A DNA stretch of 53,221 nt from Nocardia elegans NBRC 108235 (GCF_001612845.1 NZ_BDBF01000054.1:1-53221); one strand, 5' to 3'; shown: positions 1 through 9,483, counted from the stretch's first letter. Translations and numbers: made by a program. The notes: generated by a model not told the origin, from the sequence alone.

Positions 1-474
1 CGCCGGCACCGCGACGATCGCCACCACCGCGGCGGGCCAGTGCGCCGCCGCACCGGCCGCCGCGACGACGATCCCGGACAGCACCGCGAACAGCAGCACC
101 ACCCCACCGGTCACGGCGTACGTCGATCCCTCGTGCCGGTCGCCGCGGCCGGCTTCGGCGCCACCGAGCCAGGTCAGCACCGCGGCGGGGGACCGCCTCG
201 CTCGCGATTCGGTCGTGCGGGAGCCGGACCCCGAGGGGCCGGATGCCGAACTTTCGGCGGGGGACTGTTCGAAGACGTGGGGATCGGTCAACGGATTCAC
301 ATCCTCTGGGTCCCAATCGTTGTCGCCACCGGGCGAAACGGTCGTTGCATCGTGGTCCGGGCGGTGGTGTGCCCCCGCGCGCGAGCGGGACGGGCCATCC
401 GCCGAGCGCCGCGGTCGCGCGCAATCAGGTTCAGAGTGACAGGCCGAGCGAAGAACCACCGAGCGCGGCGGCAT
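1..474 (-). CDS. DUF4407-like membrane protein, N-terminal part (cut by window edge)
   Basis: The minus-strand frame is open from an ATG at 474 to the window edge, giving 158 residues and no stop. The first ~85 residues are polar, Asp/Arg/Ser-rich and probably disordered and cytoplasmic. A WLGGAEAGRGDRHEGSTYA segment follows, then a hydrophobic helix (GGVVLLFAVLSGIVVAAAGA) and the start of a second one. A short W-L-G-G...DRHE...Y block before the first membrane helix resembles DUF4407 proteins of mycobacteria and nocardiae; I recognise this by eye only. No specific function is known for the family. The start is uncertain because further in-frame GTG codons lie downstream. It is divergent from the chorismate mutase gene. 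Confidence 0.6.
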   Translation of the reverse strand, partial: MPPRSVVLRSACHSEPDCARPRRSADGPSRSRAGAHHRPDHDATTVSPGGDNDWDPEDVNPLTDPHVFEQSPAESSASGPSGSGSRTTESRARRSPAAVLTWLGGAEAGRGDRHEGSTYAVTGGVVLLFAVLSGIVVAAAGAAAHWPAAVVAIVAVPA

Positions 475-481
475 CGATGTG

Positions 482-529
482 GTGAGCCTCACAGACGGCC
501 GCGGAGCGAAACCCTACTCTCGGGTAGGG
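482..529. promoter_or_regulatory. two inverted repeats in the divergent promoter region
   Basis: GTGAG-C-CTCAC lies at 482-492. CCCTAC at 512-517 and GTAGGG at 524-529 form a second 6-bp inverted repeat around a 6-nt centre. Both sit between the divergent DUF4407-like gene (start 474) and the chorismate mutase gene (start 576), where operators would be expected. No cognate regulator is evident nearby. Confidence 0.4.
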
Positions 530-575
530 CGGCACCGATCGACACGATGGTGCGGCGGTGACAGGAGGGCGGAAC

Positions 576-1337
576 GTGCGAGCGACTCCGGGCGTCGGTA
601 TTCATCGGATCGGGGGACCATATGCGGGCGAAACCGACGATTCCGCGGCCGCAGCGGCGGTCGACGCCGGGGCACTGTCGCGATTCGATCGTCACCACGC
701 GCGCCGGCGTGCCCGTCTCGTCGCGGCCGCCCTGCTCGTCACCTCGGCATTCGCGATCGTGGCGCCGATGACCACCGAGCGAGTACTTCCGCAGGCGCAG
801 GCGGCGCCGGCGGAAGAGGACCGGTCGGCACTGAGTCCGCTGGTGGAGTTGGTGCTGCGCCGCCTGAACACCGCCGATGCCGTCGCCGCCGCGAAATGGA
901 CCGCCTCGCAGCGGACCGGGCAGCCTCCGGTGGTCGACGATCCGGCGCGCGAGGCGCAGGTCTACGACGCGATGGCCGCGGCCGGCACCCGGTCGGGGCT
1001 GCCGCAGGAGTGGGTGCGGCAGGTGTTCACCGGACAGATCGAAGCCAACAAGACCGTGCAGTACGGACTACTCACCCGGTGGCGCTTCGATCCGGCGGCC
1101 GCGCCCGCGCCGGATGCGTCGGATCTGGCCGCCGTGCGGCCGGTGATCGACGAGGTGAACGGCGAGATCCTGAATCAGCTGGCGGCTCACCGCACGGTGC
1201 TGACCGCACCGGATTGTGCGCAGCAGCTCGCGGCCGCGGTGTTCCCGGTGCTGACCTCGGGCCGGGTGGACGCGCTGCACGGTGCCGCCCTGGTCCGCGC
1301 GACCGTAACGCTTTGTCCCGCAACGTATGTGAAATAA
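576..1337 (+). CDS. secreted chorismate mutase, AroQ-gamma type
   Basis: Converts chorismate to prephenate, here probably outside the cytoplasm. The GTG at 576 is chosen because GGAGG (564-568) lies 7 nt upstream; an earlier in-frame GTG at 558 overlaps that ribosome site. A basic segment and hydrophobic stretch (ARLVAAALLVTSAFAIVAP) form a signal peptide. The mature all-alpha domain carries LVELVLRRLNTADAVAAAKW and QVFTGQIEANKTVQYGLL, typical of the exported enzyme of M. tuberculosis (Rv1885c type). Two cysteines near the C-terminus (DCAQQL and TLCPATY) fit the disulfide known in that enzyme. The gene stands alone. The role of exported chorismate mutase is not established; the cytosolic shikimate enzymes are not in the window. 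Confidence 0.85.
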   Translation: MRATPGVGIHRIGGPYAGETDDSAAAAAVDAGALSRFDRHHARRRARLVAAALLVTSAFAIVAPMTTERVLPQAQAAPAEEDRSALSPLVELVLRRLNTADAVAAAKWTASQRTGQPPVVDDPAREAQVYDAMAAAGTRSGLPQEWVRQVFTGQIEANKTVQYGLLTRWRFDPAAAPAPDASDLAAVRPVIDEVNGEILNQLAAHRTVLTAPDCAQQLAAAVFPVLTSGRVDALHGAALVRATVTLCPATYVK

Positions 1338-1747
1338 ACCACAGTCATTCTCGATCTTGGTTTGCCAAGAATGTGCTGAACTCCACATTCGCAAACGATG
1401 CCGTACGGTCCGCACATTGGCGTGGCTTGTCGCTCCGGTATCCGGAATGTCTCCTCCAGGTGTCCGGAGAGTTAGCCGCCTTACACTCCGGTTTGCCGCC
1501 GCCGCGTACGGGGAAATCTGTTTCGACGCAGGTGAGAGCGTTGCGCAGGACTGGGCTCCCAGCTCGTGGCCGATGCCCAGGCGCTATCGACGGCAGTGGC
1601 GAACGCGACTCAGCGATCCGCGCTGCCTGCTTTACACTGGAGAACGCGCAGGTAGTGGAGGACCGATGTAGATGCCCAGGTAGACGGAGTATTTAGCACA
1701 ACCTAAGTTGGTTGGGCTCCGGTCCTGACTTATCGTTTGCTCTAAGT

Positions 1748-1768
1748 GTCGGACGCGAAATGTCCGAC
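1748..1768 (+). promoter_or_regulatory. leader stem-loop 1 upstream of gltB
   Basis: GTCGGAC (1748-1754) and GTCCGAC (1762-1768) form a perfect 7-bp stem with loop GCGAAAT. No U-run follows, so it is not a classical terminator. It lies just after the inferred transcription start. Confidence 0.45.
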
Positions 1769-1825
1769 TCGTCGCCCGGACTCGGCCACGAGCCGCAAGC
1801 ATCAGCCTAGCGGGCGAGCACGGCG

Positions 1826-1863
1826 CGGTGGGTAAGGAACTCCTCAGAGTTCCGCTACCACCG
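1826..1863 (+). promoter_or_regulatory. leader stem-loop 2 upstream of gltB
   Basis: GGAACTC (1836-1842) pairs with GAGTTCC (1847-1853) around the loop CTCA. The flanking CGGTGG(G)TA and TACCACCG extend the stem after a small internal loop. It lies ~190 nt before the gltB start, without a U-tract, and could be an RNA structure or a DNA operator. Confidence 0.45.
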
Positions 1864-2055
1864 AGCACCCGACTACGAAACCGAAGCGGGTGGACAACTG
1901 GAGAGTTTGACTGCACGGGATGACCATCAGCGCCGCTGGTCGCCGCAACGTCCGGACGCAGTCTAGGCGGAGGCGTTTCGACGAGGGCCATCGGAAGAAG
2001 GCATCGAAATCGAAGGCCTCTTCGTTGAAGGCGCCTATTTCTTGAAGGCAGAGGC

Positions 2056-5000
2056 ATGACGCAACTTCCTGGCCACAGGTCACCTGGACCGATCGGGCTC
2101 TATGACCCGGCGAACGAGCACGACTCCTGCGGTGTCGCGTTCGTCGTCGACATGCATGGCCGTCGTAGCCGCGACATCGTCGACAAGGCTATTACGGCAC
2201 TGCTGAACCTGGAGCACCGTGGTGCTGCGGGTGCGGAACCCAACTCCGGTGACGGTGCGGGCATCCTGATCCAGCTCCCGGACAAGTTCTTCCGGGCCGC
2301 GCTGGCCGAGGGTGGTGCCACGTTCGAGTTGCCGCCGGAAGGCTCCTACGCCACCGGTATCGCATTCCTGCCGCAGGCCCGCCGCGAGGCCGCCCGCGCC
2401 TGCTACCTGGTCGAGAAGATCGTCAAGGAAGAGGGCCTGGCCGTTCTGGGCTGGCGCGAGGTTCCGATCGACGGGTCCTCCCTGGGTGCGCTGTCGCGGG
2501 ATGCCATGCCGACGTTCCGGCAGCTGTTCGTCGCCTCGCCCGCCGATTCCGCCGAGCAGCTCAGCGGAATGGATCTGGAGCGGCGTGCCTATGTCGTGCG
2601 CAAGCGGGTCGAGCACGAGCTCGGCAAGCAGGGCGCCGGCGAGGGTGCCGTCGGCCGCGAGACCGTCTACTTCCCGAGCCTGTCCGGCCAGACCTTCGTC
2701 TACAAGGGCATGTTCACCACCCCGCAGCTGCGGGCGTTCTACCTGGATCTGCAGGACGACCGGGTGGAGTCGGCGCTGGGCATCGTGCACTCTCGCTTCT
2801 CGACCAACACCTTCCCGTCCTGGCCGCTGGCCCACCCGTTCCGCCGCGTCGCGCACAACGGTGAGATCAACACCGTCACCGGTAACGAGAACTGGATGCG
2901 CGCGCGTGAAGCGCTGCTGAACTCCGAGATCTTCGGCACCGACAGCGAGGGCAACAACCGGCTGGAGAAGATCTTCCCGGTCTGCACCCCGGGCGCCTCC
3001 GACACCGCGCGCTTCGACGAGGTGCTGGAACTGCTGCACCTCGGTGGCCGCAGCCTGCCGCACGCCGTGCTGATGATGATCCCGGAGGCCTGGGAGCGGC
3101 ACGAGTCGATGGACCCGGCGCAGCGCGCCTTCTACCGCTACCACTCCATGCTGATGGAGCCGTGGGACGGCCCGGCCTCGGTGTGCTTCACCGACGGCAC
3201 CGTGGTCGGCGCGGTGCTGGACCGCAATGGTCTGCGCCCCTCCCGCATCTGGGTCACCGAGGACGGCCTGGTCGTCATGGCCTCCGAGGTCGGCGTGCTC
3301 GACATCGAGCCGTCGAAGGTGGTCCGCAAGGCCCGTCTGCAGCCCGGCCGCATGTTCCTGGTCGACACCTCGCAGGGCCGCATCATCAGCGACGACGAGA
3401 TCAAGTCGGAGCTGGCCGCCGAGCAGCCCTATCAGCAGTGGCTCGACGAGGGCATCATCAAGCTCGCCGAGCTGCCCGACCGTCCGCACGAGCACATGTC
3501 GCACGACCGCGTGCTCATCCGTCAGCAGATCTTCGGATACTCCACCGAGGAACTGAGCCTGCTGATCTCGCCGATGGCCAAGACCGGCGGTGAGGCGCTG
3601 GGTTCGATGGGCACCGACACGCCGATCGCCGTGCTGTCCTCGCGTCCGCGTCTGCTGTTCGACTACTTCGCGCAGCTGTTCGCCCAGGTCACCAACCCGC
3701 CGCTGGACGCCATCCGCGAGGAGGTCGTCACCAGCCTGCGCAGCACCATCGGCCCCGAGGCCGACCTGCTGCATCCGGGTCCGGAGTCCTGTCGTCACAT
3801 CACGCTGACCCAGCCGATTCTCGACAACGACGAACTGGCCAAGCTCGTCCACATCAACGACGACGGTTCGCGGCCCGAGCTGCGTTCGGTGGTCGTGCGC
3901 GGCCTCTACTCGGTGAAGGAGGGTGGCAAGGGCCTGCGCAAGGCACTCGAGGCGATCAATGCCCAGGTGTCGGCCGCCATCGACGGCGGCGCGCGGATCA
4001 TCGTGCTGTCCGACCGGGAATCCAACGAGAAGCTGGCGCCGATTCCGTCGCTGCTGCTCACCGCCTCGGTGCACCACCACCTGGTGCGCGAGCGCACCCG
4101 GACCAAGGTCGGCCTCGTGGTCGAGGCCGGTGACGCCCGCGAGGTGCACCACATGGCCATGCTGGTCGGCTTCGGCGCGGCCGCGATCAACCCCTACATG
4201 GCCTTCGAGTCGATCGAGGACATGCTCGAGCGCGGCGCGCTGGAGATGCCCGGCAGCACCGGCGACAAGGCGGCGGACTACGCCGCGGCCGTCAAGAACT
4301 ACAACAAGGCGGCCGGCAAGGGTGTGCTGAAGGTGATGTCCAAGATGGGCATCTCCACCATCGCCTCCTACCGCGGCGCGCAGCTGTTCCAGGTCGTGGG
4401 TCTGTCGCAGGAACTCTGCGACCAGTACTTCACCGGCCTGACCTCGCCGCTGGACGGCATCGGTCTCGACGACATCGCCGCCGAGGTCGCCGCCCGCCAC
4501 CGGATCGCCTTCCTGGAGAACCGCACCGAGCGCGCGCACCGCGAGCTCGAGATCGGCGGTGAGTACCAGTGGCGGCGCGAGGGTGAATACCACCTGTTCA
4601 ACCCGGACACGGTGTTCAAGCTGCAGCACGCGACCCGCTCGGGTCAGTACTCGATCTTCAAGGAGTACACCAAGCTGGTCGACGACCAGTCCGAGCGCCT
4701 GGCCTCGCTGCGCGGCCTGTTCAAGTTCAAGACCGAGGGCCGGCACGCGATTCCGGTCGAGGAGGTCGAGCCCGCCAGCGAGATCGTGAAGCGCTTCTCC
4801 ACCGGCGCGATGAGCTACGGCTCGATCTCGGCGGAGGCGCACGAGACCCTCGCCATCGCGATGAACCGCCTCGGCGGCCGTTCCAACTCGGGTGAGGGCG
4901 GCGAGTCGCCGGCTCGCTTCGAGCCGGAGGACAACGGTGACTGGCGGCGCAGCGCGATCAAGCAGGTGGCGTCGGGTCGCTTCGGCGTGACCGCGCACTA

Positions 5001-6720
5001 TCTGACCAACTGCACCGACATCCAGATCAAGATGGCCCAGGGCGCCAAGCCCGGTGAGGGCGGTCAGCTGCCCGCGCACAAGGTGTACCCGTGGGTCGCC
5101 GAGGTGCGGCACTCGACGCCGGGTGTCGGCCTGATCTCGCCGCCGCCGCACCACGACATCTACTCGATCGAGGATCTGGCCCAGCTGATCCACGACCTGA
5201 AGAACGCGAATCCGCAGGCTCGGATTCACGTGAAACTTGTCGCGGAGCCGGGTGTCGGAACGGTCGCGGCCGGTGTGTCGAAGGCCCACGCCGACGTCGT
5301 GCTGATCTCCGGCCACGATGGTGGTACCGGCGCCTCGCCGCTGACCTCGCTGAAGCACGCGGGCGGCCCCTGGGAACTCGGCCTGGCCGAGACCCAGCAG
5401 ACCCTGCTGCTCAACGGTCTGCGCGACCGCATCGTGGTGCAGGTCGACGGCCAGATGAAGACCGGCCGCGACGTGCTGATCGGCGCCTTGCTCGGCGCCG
5501 AGGAGTACGGTTTCGCGACCGCTCCGCTGGTGGTCTCCGGCTGCGTCATGATGCGCGTCTGCCACCTCGACACCTGCCCGGTCGGCGTCGCGACCCAGAA
5601 TCCGGTGCTGCGCCAGCGCTTCACCGGTAAGCCCGAATTCGTCGAGAACTTCTTCATGTTCATCGCCGAAGAGGTGCGGGAGCTGCTGGCCTCGCTGGGT
5701 CTGCGCTCGCTCGACGAGGCCATCGGCCGGGTCGACCTGCTCGACACGACCAAGGCCAAGGAGCACTGGAAGGCGAGCAAGCTGGATCTGTCGCCGATCC
5801 TCGACGATGTCGAGACGGCGTTCATGTACCAGGACCGCCGCTGCACCAAGACTCAGGACCACGGCCTGGACAAGGCGCTCGACAACCAGCTCATCGCCCA
5901 GGCGGCGGATGCGCTCGAGCGCGGCAAGCCGGTCAAGTTCGAGACCAAGATCACGAACGTGAACCGCACGGTCGGCACCATGCTCGGCCACGAGGTGACC
6001 AAGCTCTACGGTGGCGCCGGCCTGCCCGACGACACCATCGACATCACCTTCACCGGTTCGGCGGGCAACAGCTTCGGCGCGTTCGTCCCGGCCGGTATCA
6101 CCCTGCGGGTGTTCGGTGATGCCAACGACTATGTGGGCAAGGGCCTTTCGGGCGGACACCTGGTGGTGCGGCCGTCGCTGAACGCGCCGGAGTCCTTCGT
6201 CGCCGAAGAGAACATCATCGCGGGCAACGTGATCCTGTTCGGCGCCACCAGCGGTGAGGCGTTCATCCGCGGTGTGGTCGGCGAGCGGTTCTGCGTGCGT
6301 AACTCGGGCGCCACCGCGGTGGTCGAGGGCGTGGGTGATCACGGCTGCGAGTACATGACCGGTGGCCGGGTCGTCATCCTCGGCGAGACCGGGCGCAACT
6401 TCGGTGCCGGTATGTCGGGCGGTATCGCCTACATCTACAACCCGAACGGCACGTTCGAAGCCAACCTCAACACCGAGCTGGTGGATATCGAACAGCTCGA
6501 GGGCGAGGACTTCACCTGGCTGCGCGACGTGGTCGCGAGCCATCGCGACGCGACGGGTTCGGCGGTGGCCGAACGCATCCTGAGCGATTGGTCGCAGCAG
6601 GTGAACCACTTCGTGAAGGTTATGCCTCGCGACTACAAGAAGGTATTGCTCGCTATCTCCGAGGCTGAGAAGGCCGGGCGGGATGTCGACGAGGCGATCA
6701 TGGAGGCCGCACGTGGGTGA
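2056..6720 (+). CDS. gltB: glutamate synthase (GOGAT) large subunit
   Basis: The alpha subunit of the NADPH-type enzyme, which transfers the amide nitrogen of glutamine to 2-oxoglutarate in cytosolic ammonia assimilation. At 1554 residues it is full length. A 24-residue propeptide precedes Cys25 of HDSCGVAFV, the expected N-terminal nucleophile of the class II glutaminase domain. The central and FMN-binding synthase domains follow (PVEEVEPASEIVKRFSTGAMSYGS), then the 3Fe-4S cysteine cluster CVMMRVCHLDTCPVG and the C-terminal beta-helix GXGXG domain. A GAAGGCAGAGG ribosome site precedes the ATG. Its stop overlaps the gltD start by 8 nt, so the subunits are probably translationally coupled. Homologous to Rv3859c. 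Confidence 0.97.
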   Translation: MTQLPGHRSPGPIGLYDPANEHDSCGVAFVVDMHGRRSRDIVDKAITALLNLEHRGAAGAEPNSGDGAGILIQLPDKFFRAALAEGGATFELPPEGSYATGIAFLPQARREAARACYLVEKIVKEEGLAVLGWREVPIDGSSLGALSRDAMPTFRQLFVASPADSAEQLSGMDLERRAYVVRKRVEHELGKQGAGEGAVGRETVYFPSLSGQTFVYKGMFTTPQLRAFYLDLQDDRVESALGIVHSRFSTNTFPSWPLAHPFRRVAHNGEINTVTGNENWMRAREALLNSEIFGTDSEGNNRLEKIFPVCTPGASDTARFDEVLELLHLGGRSLPHAVLMMIPEAWERHESMDPAQRAFYRYHSMLMEPWDGPASVCFTDGTVVGAVLDRNGLRPSRIWVTEDGLVVMASEVGVLDIEPSKVVRKARLQPGRMFLVDTSQGRIISDDEIKSELAAEQPYQQWLDEGIIKLAELPDRPHEHMSHDRVLIRQQIFGYSTEELSLLISPMAKTGGEALGSMGTDTPIAVLSSRPRLLFDYFAQLFAQVTNPPLDAIREEVVTSLRSTIGPEADLLHPGPESCRHITLTQPILDNDELAKLVHINDDGSRPELRSVVVRGLYSVKEGGKGLRKALEAINAQVSAAIDGGARIIVLSDRESNEKLAPIPSLLLTASVHHHLVRERTRTKVGLVVEAGDAREVHHMAMLVGFGAAAINPYMAFESIEDMLERGALEMPGSTGDKAADYAAAVKNYNKAAGKGVLKVMSKMGISTIASYRGAQLFQVVGLSQELCDQYFTGLTSPLDGIGLDDIAAEVAARHRIAFLENRTERAHRELEIGGEYQWRREGEYHLFNPDTVFKLQHATRSGQYSIFKEYTKLVDDQSERLASLRGLFKFKTEGRHAIPVEEVEPASEIVKRFSTGAMSYGSISAEAHETLAIAMNRLGGRSNSGEGGESPARFEPEDNGDWRRSAIKQVASGRFGVTAHYLTNCTDIQIKMAQGAKPGEGGQLPAHKVYPWVAEVRHSTPGVGLISPPPHHDIYSIEDLAQLIHDLKNANPQARIHVKLVAEPGVGTVAAGVSKAHADVVLISGHDGGTGASPLTSLKHAGGPWELGLAETQQTLLLNGLRDRIVVQVDGQMKTGRDVLIGALLGAEEYGFATAPLVVSGCVMMRVCHLDTCPVGVATQNPVLRQRFTGKPEFVENFFMFIAEEVRELLASLGLRSLDEAIGRVDLLDTTKAKEHWKASKLDLSPILDDVETAFMYQDRRCTKTQDHGLDKALDNQLIAQAADALERGKPVKFETKITNVNRTVGTMLGHEVTKLYGGAGLPDDTIDITFTGSAGNSFGAFVPAGITLRVFGDANDYVGKGLSGGHLVVRPSLNAPESFVAEENIIAGNVILFGATSGEAFIRGVVGERFCVRNSGATAVVEGVGDHGCEYMTGGRVVILGETGRNFGAGMSGGIAYIYNPNGTFEANLNTELVDIEQLEGEDFTWLRDVVASHRDATGSAVAERILSDWSQQVNHFVKVMPRDYKKVLLAISEAEKAGRDVDEAIMEAARG

Positions 6721-8182
6721 TCCACAGGGATTTCTGAAGCACACCAGCCGGGAACTGCCCACTCGGCGTCCGGTACCGCTGCGCCTGATGGACTGGAAAG
6801 AGGTCTACGAGGAGAACTACTCCCACCAGACCCTGCAGACCCAGGCCAGCCGCTGCATGGACTGCGGTATCCCGTTCTGCCACAACGGCTGCCCACTGGG
6901 GAACCTGATTCCCGAGTGGAACGACCTGGTCTACCGGGATCGCTGGCGCGAGGGCATCGACCGTCTGCACGCGACCAACAACTTCCCGGAATTCACCGGG
7001 CGGTTGTGCCCGGCGCCGTGTGAGGCGTCGTGTGTGCTCGGTATCAACCAGGATCCGGTCACCATCAAGCAGGTCGAGGTCGAACTCATCGAGAACGCCT
7101 TCGACGAGGGCTGGGTGCAGCCGGTCTATCCGACCCGCCTGACCGGTAAGAAGGTCGCGGTCGTGGGTTCGGGTCCGGCCGGTCTGGCCGCGGCCCAGCA
7201 GCTGACCCGCGCCGGCCACACCGTCACGGTGTTCGAGCGCGACGACCGCATCGGTGGCCTGCTGCGCTACGGCATTCCGGAATTCAAGATGGAGAAGCGC
7301 TTCATCGACCGCCGCCTGGCGCAGATGGAGGCCGAGGGCACCGTCTTCAAGGCGGGCGTGAACGTCGGTGTCGACATCACCGCCGAGCAGCTGCGCGAGC
7401 AGTTCGACGCGGTGGTGCTCGCGGGTGGTTCCACCATCGCGCGCGACCTGCCGATTCCGGGGCGCGATCTGGACGGCATCCACCAGGCGATGGAATTCCT
7501 GCCGCTGGCCAACCGGGTTCAGCTGGGCGATCCGGTCGCCGACGAGGAGGGCCTGCCGCGGATCCACGCCAAGGGCAAGAAGGTCGTCATCATCGGTGGC
7601 GGTGACACCGGCGCCGACTGCCTGGGCACGTCGCACCGCCAGGGCGCGGCGAGCGTCCACCAGTTCGAGATCATGCCGAGGCCGCCGGAGGAGCGGGCCG
7701 AGTCGACCCCGTGGCCGACCTACCCGCTGATGTTCCGGGTCTCCTCGGCGCACGAAGAGGGTGGCGAGCGCGTCTTCTCGGTGAACACCGAGCGGTTCAT
7801 CGGTGAGGACGGCAAGGTCACCGGCCTGCAGGCGCACGAGGTTCGTAACGTCAACGGCCGCTTCGAGAAGGTCGAGGGCACCGACTTCACCCTGGAGGCC
7901 GATCTGGTCCTGCTGGCGATGGGCTTCGTCGGCCCGCAGAAGCCGGGTCTGCTCGAGGATCTCGGCGTGGGCTACGACCAGCGGGGCAACGTCAAGCGCG
8001 GTAAGGACTTCCAGACCACCGTTCCCGGAGTCTTCGTCGCCGGCGATATGGGGCGTGGTCAGTCGCTGATCGTGTGGGCCATCGCCGAGGGCCGCGCCGC
8101 CGCCTCGGCGGTGGACAAGCACCTCGAGGGTGAGACCGCGCTGCCGGCGCCGATCGCTCCGACGGCGGTCGCCCAGCGCTGA
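6713..8182 (+). CDS. gltD: glutamate synthase small subunit
   Basis: The beta subunit of GOGAT, which takes electrons from NADPH through FAD to the iron-sulfur relay feeding GltB. The GTG at 6713 overlaps the end of gltB (GTGGGTGA), giving 489 residues, the usual length. N-terminal cysteines CMDCGIPFCHNGCPLGN and CPAPCEASC bind 4Fe-4S clusters. GSGPAGLAAAQQL is the FAD Rossmann motif, IIGGGDTGADCLGTSHRQGA the NADPH-binding motif, and FVAGDMGRGQSLIVWAIAEGR the C-terminal FAD motif. A strong intrinsic terminator follows, so gltBD forms a two-gene operon. Homologous to Rv3858c. Confidence 0.97.
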   Translation: MGDPQGFLKHTSRELPTRRPVPLRLMDWKEVYEENYSHQTLQTQASRCMDCGIPFCHNGCPLGNLIPEWNDLVYRDRWREGIDRLHATNNFPEFTGRLCPAPCEASCVLGINQDPVTIKQVEVELIENAFDEGWVQPVYPTRLTGKKVAVVGSGPAGLAAAQQLTRAGHTVTVFERDDRIGGLLRYGIPEFKMEKRFIDRRLAQMEAEGTVFKAGVNVGVDITAEQLREQFDAVVLAGGSTIARDLPIPGRDLDGIHQAMEFLPLANRVQLGDPVADEEGLPRIHAKGKKVVIIGGGDTGADCLGTSHRQGAASVHQFEIMPRPPEERAESTPWPTYPLMFRVSSAHEEGGERVFSVNTERFIGEDGKVTGLQAHEVRNVNGRFEKVEGTDFTLEADLVLLAMGFVGPQKPGLLEDLGVGYDQRGNVKRGKDFQTTVPGVFVAGDMGRGQSLIVWAIAEGRAAASAVDKHLEGETALPAPIAPTAVAQR

Positions 8183-8231
8183 GTCCCGGCCGGGACGGCG
8201 AGGGCCGACTGCCGAACAATCGAAAATACGA

Positions 8232-8271
8232 GGCGTCCACGGGCTTTCGAGCCCGTGGACGCCTGTTTTTT
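8232..8271 (+). terminator. intrinsic terminator of gltBD
   Basis: A perfect 13-bp stem (8232-8244 with 8251-8263), loop TTTCGA, and the tail TGTTTTTT (8264-8271). It lies 50 nt after the gltD stop. Confidence 0.95.
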
Positions 8272-8544
8272 CGCCCTGTACTGCGAAAACGTGTACCCGC
8301 GTCTCAAACATCGGAAATCGGACGGGATTTCGAGCTCGGATGGCAGTTCCACCGTGCCGCCGTTATCCTGAGCACCGGTATGTCGTAAGTGCTCTTGGTC
8401 CGCGTCCGAACTCGTTCACGAGGTCTCGGACGCGGGCGGTTTTTGCTTCGCCGGGAATTTACCGCGCGGCAATGTGGCGGCGGCATCATCAGCGGCGAAT
8501 ACATATGGGGAGCCCCGGCGAGGGCTGGCTTGAACTGGAGCAGC

Positions 8545-9468
8545 ATGCGGTTGAAGAAGGTTGTCGCGGCCGCCGGGGCGGCAGTCGCGGTACTGGCTGG
8601 TATGGCAGTGTCGGGTACCGCGATCGGAAGCGGTTCCGCGAGCGCGGATCCCGGTTGCCCGAGCCTGTACGTCGTCGCGATCCCGGGCACCTGGGAGACC
8701 GGTGATCACAAGCCCGACCATATGGTCGGCCCCGGCATGCTGTCGGGGGTGACGCGCGGCCTGCCGAGTTCGGCGGACGTCGACTACGTCAGCTACGCCG
8801 CGACCGCCTTCCCGTGGGAGGGTGATGTCTACGGCGCCTCCAAGAAGGAAGCGACCGACAACGCACGGGGCCTCATCCAGGCGATGGCGGCCCGCTGCGC
8901 CGGTACGCACTACGCGATCGTCGGTTACAGCCAGGGTGCGGATGCCGCGGGCGATCTGGCCGCCGAGATCGGCACCGGCCTGGGCGCCGTTCCGCCGGAC
9001 CGCGTTTCGGGTGTCGGCCTGATCTCCGATCCGCGTCGGTCGCCCACAGACGTCCAGGTCGGCCCGGTGGTCGGCGGCGCCGGCGCCGGTGGCCCGCGCG
9101 TGGGTGGATTCGGCTTCCTCAGCGACCGGGTCCGCACCATCTGCGCGGCCGGCGATCTGTACTGCTCCACCGAGGACACCGACTACGTCACCCGTTTCGC
9201 CGGCTTCCTGGCGCAGGCCTCCGGTGCGAGCGCGGCCAACCTGTGGCGCTACCAGCTCGAGGCGGGGTCGATCATCGGCGACCTGATGGCGCACGGTGGT
9301 GTCGCGGCCCTGCAATCGCAGCTCACCGACGACGCCAACCAGCAGCGGGTGGAACAGCTCGAGCACTTCTACCAGTCCGGCACGCACACCTCCTACGGCA
9401 ATTATTCGGTGGGCGGCGGCCAGACCGCGATCTCGTGGATGCACAACTGGATCGCCGGAATGGCATGA
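8545..9468 (+). CDS. secreted cutinase-family alpha/beta hydrolase
   Basis: A likely exported serine esterase of the cutinase-like (Culp) family acting on lipid esters. The ATG at 8545 has GGAG 4 nt upstream and gives 307 residues. Residues 1-35 (MRLKKVVAAAGAAVAVLAG...SASA) are a signal peptide. GYSQG places the nucleophile at Ser129. Cys38 and Cys118 can form the conserved first disulfide. A later DLYCSTED segment supplies the acidic residue and cysteine, and QSGTHTSYGNY the histidine. The C-terminal extension beyond the ~200-residue core resembles other actinobacterial cutinases. It is monocistronic, with a terminator hairpin right after the stop. The substrate cannot be told from sequence. 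Confidence 0.88.
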   Translation: MRLKKVVAAAGAAVAVLAGMAVSGTAIGSGSASADPGCPSLYVVAIPGTWETGDHKPDHMVGPGMLSGVTRGLPSSADVDYVSYAATAFPWEGDVYGASKKEATDNARGLIQAMAARCAGTHYAIVGYSQGADAAGDLAAEIGTGLGAVPPDRVSGVGLISDPRRSPTDVQVGPVVGGAGAGGPRVGGFGFLSDRVRTICAAGDLYCSTEDTDYVTRFAGFLAQASGASAANLWRYQLEAGSIIGDLMAHGGVAALQSQLTDDANQQRVEQLEHFYQSGTHTSYGNYSVGGGQTAISWMHNWIAGMA

Positions 9469-9483
9469 GCCGGTAAGGCGCCT

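Larger units (their letters stand above)
1338..2055. other. 718-base non-coding region with candidate promoter and structured gltB leader
   Basis: No convincing gene. A small stem (TCTTGG/CCAAGA, 1355-1370) follows chorismate mutase. A candidate promoter has TTGGTT (1708-1713), a 17-base spacer and TATCGT (1731-1736), so transcription would begin near 1743, about 310 nt before the gltB ATG. Two strong stem-loops lie in that would-be leader (1748-1768 and 1826-1863). A small inverted repeat, CAACC/GGTTG (1699-1714), overlaps the -35. Minus-strand frames here lack codon structure and look spurious. Confidence 0.5.

Noticed and set aside
479..1696. A 405-residue plus frame over chorismate mutase
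   Set aside because: Arg/Gly-rich out-of-frame translation; the real gene in another frame has signal peptide, conserved motifs and ribosome site.
1632..2057. Minus-strand frame of 141 codons in the gltB leader
   Set aside because: No ribosome site, no family resemblance, and it overlaps the inferred promoter and stem-loops.
2080..6762. A 1560-residue open frame antisense to gltB
   Set aside because: A shadow of a high-GC gene: the translation is a repetitive Arg/Asp/Leu/His-rich composition with no domain, while the other strand encodes complete GltB.
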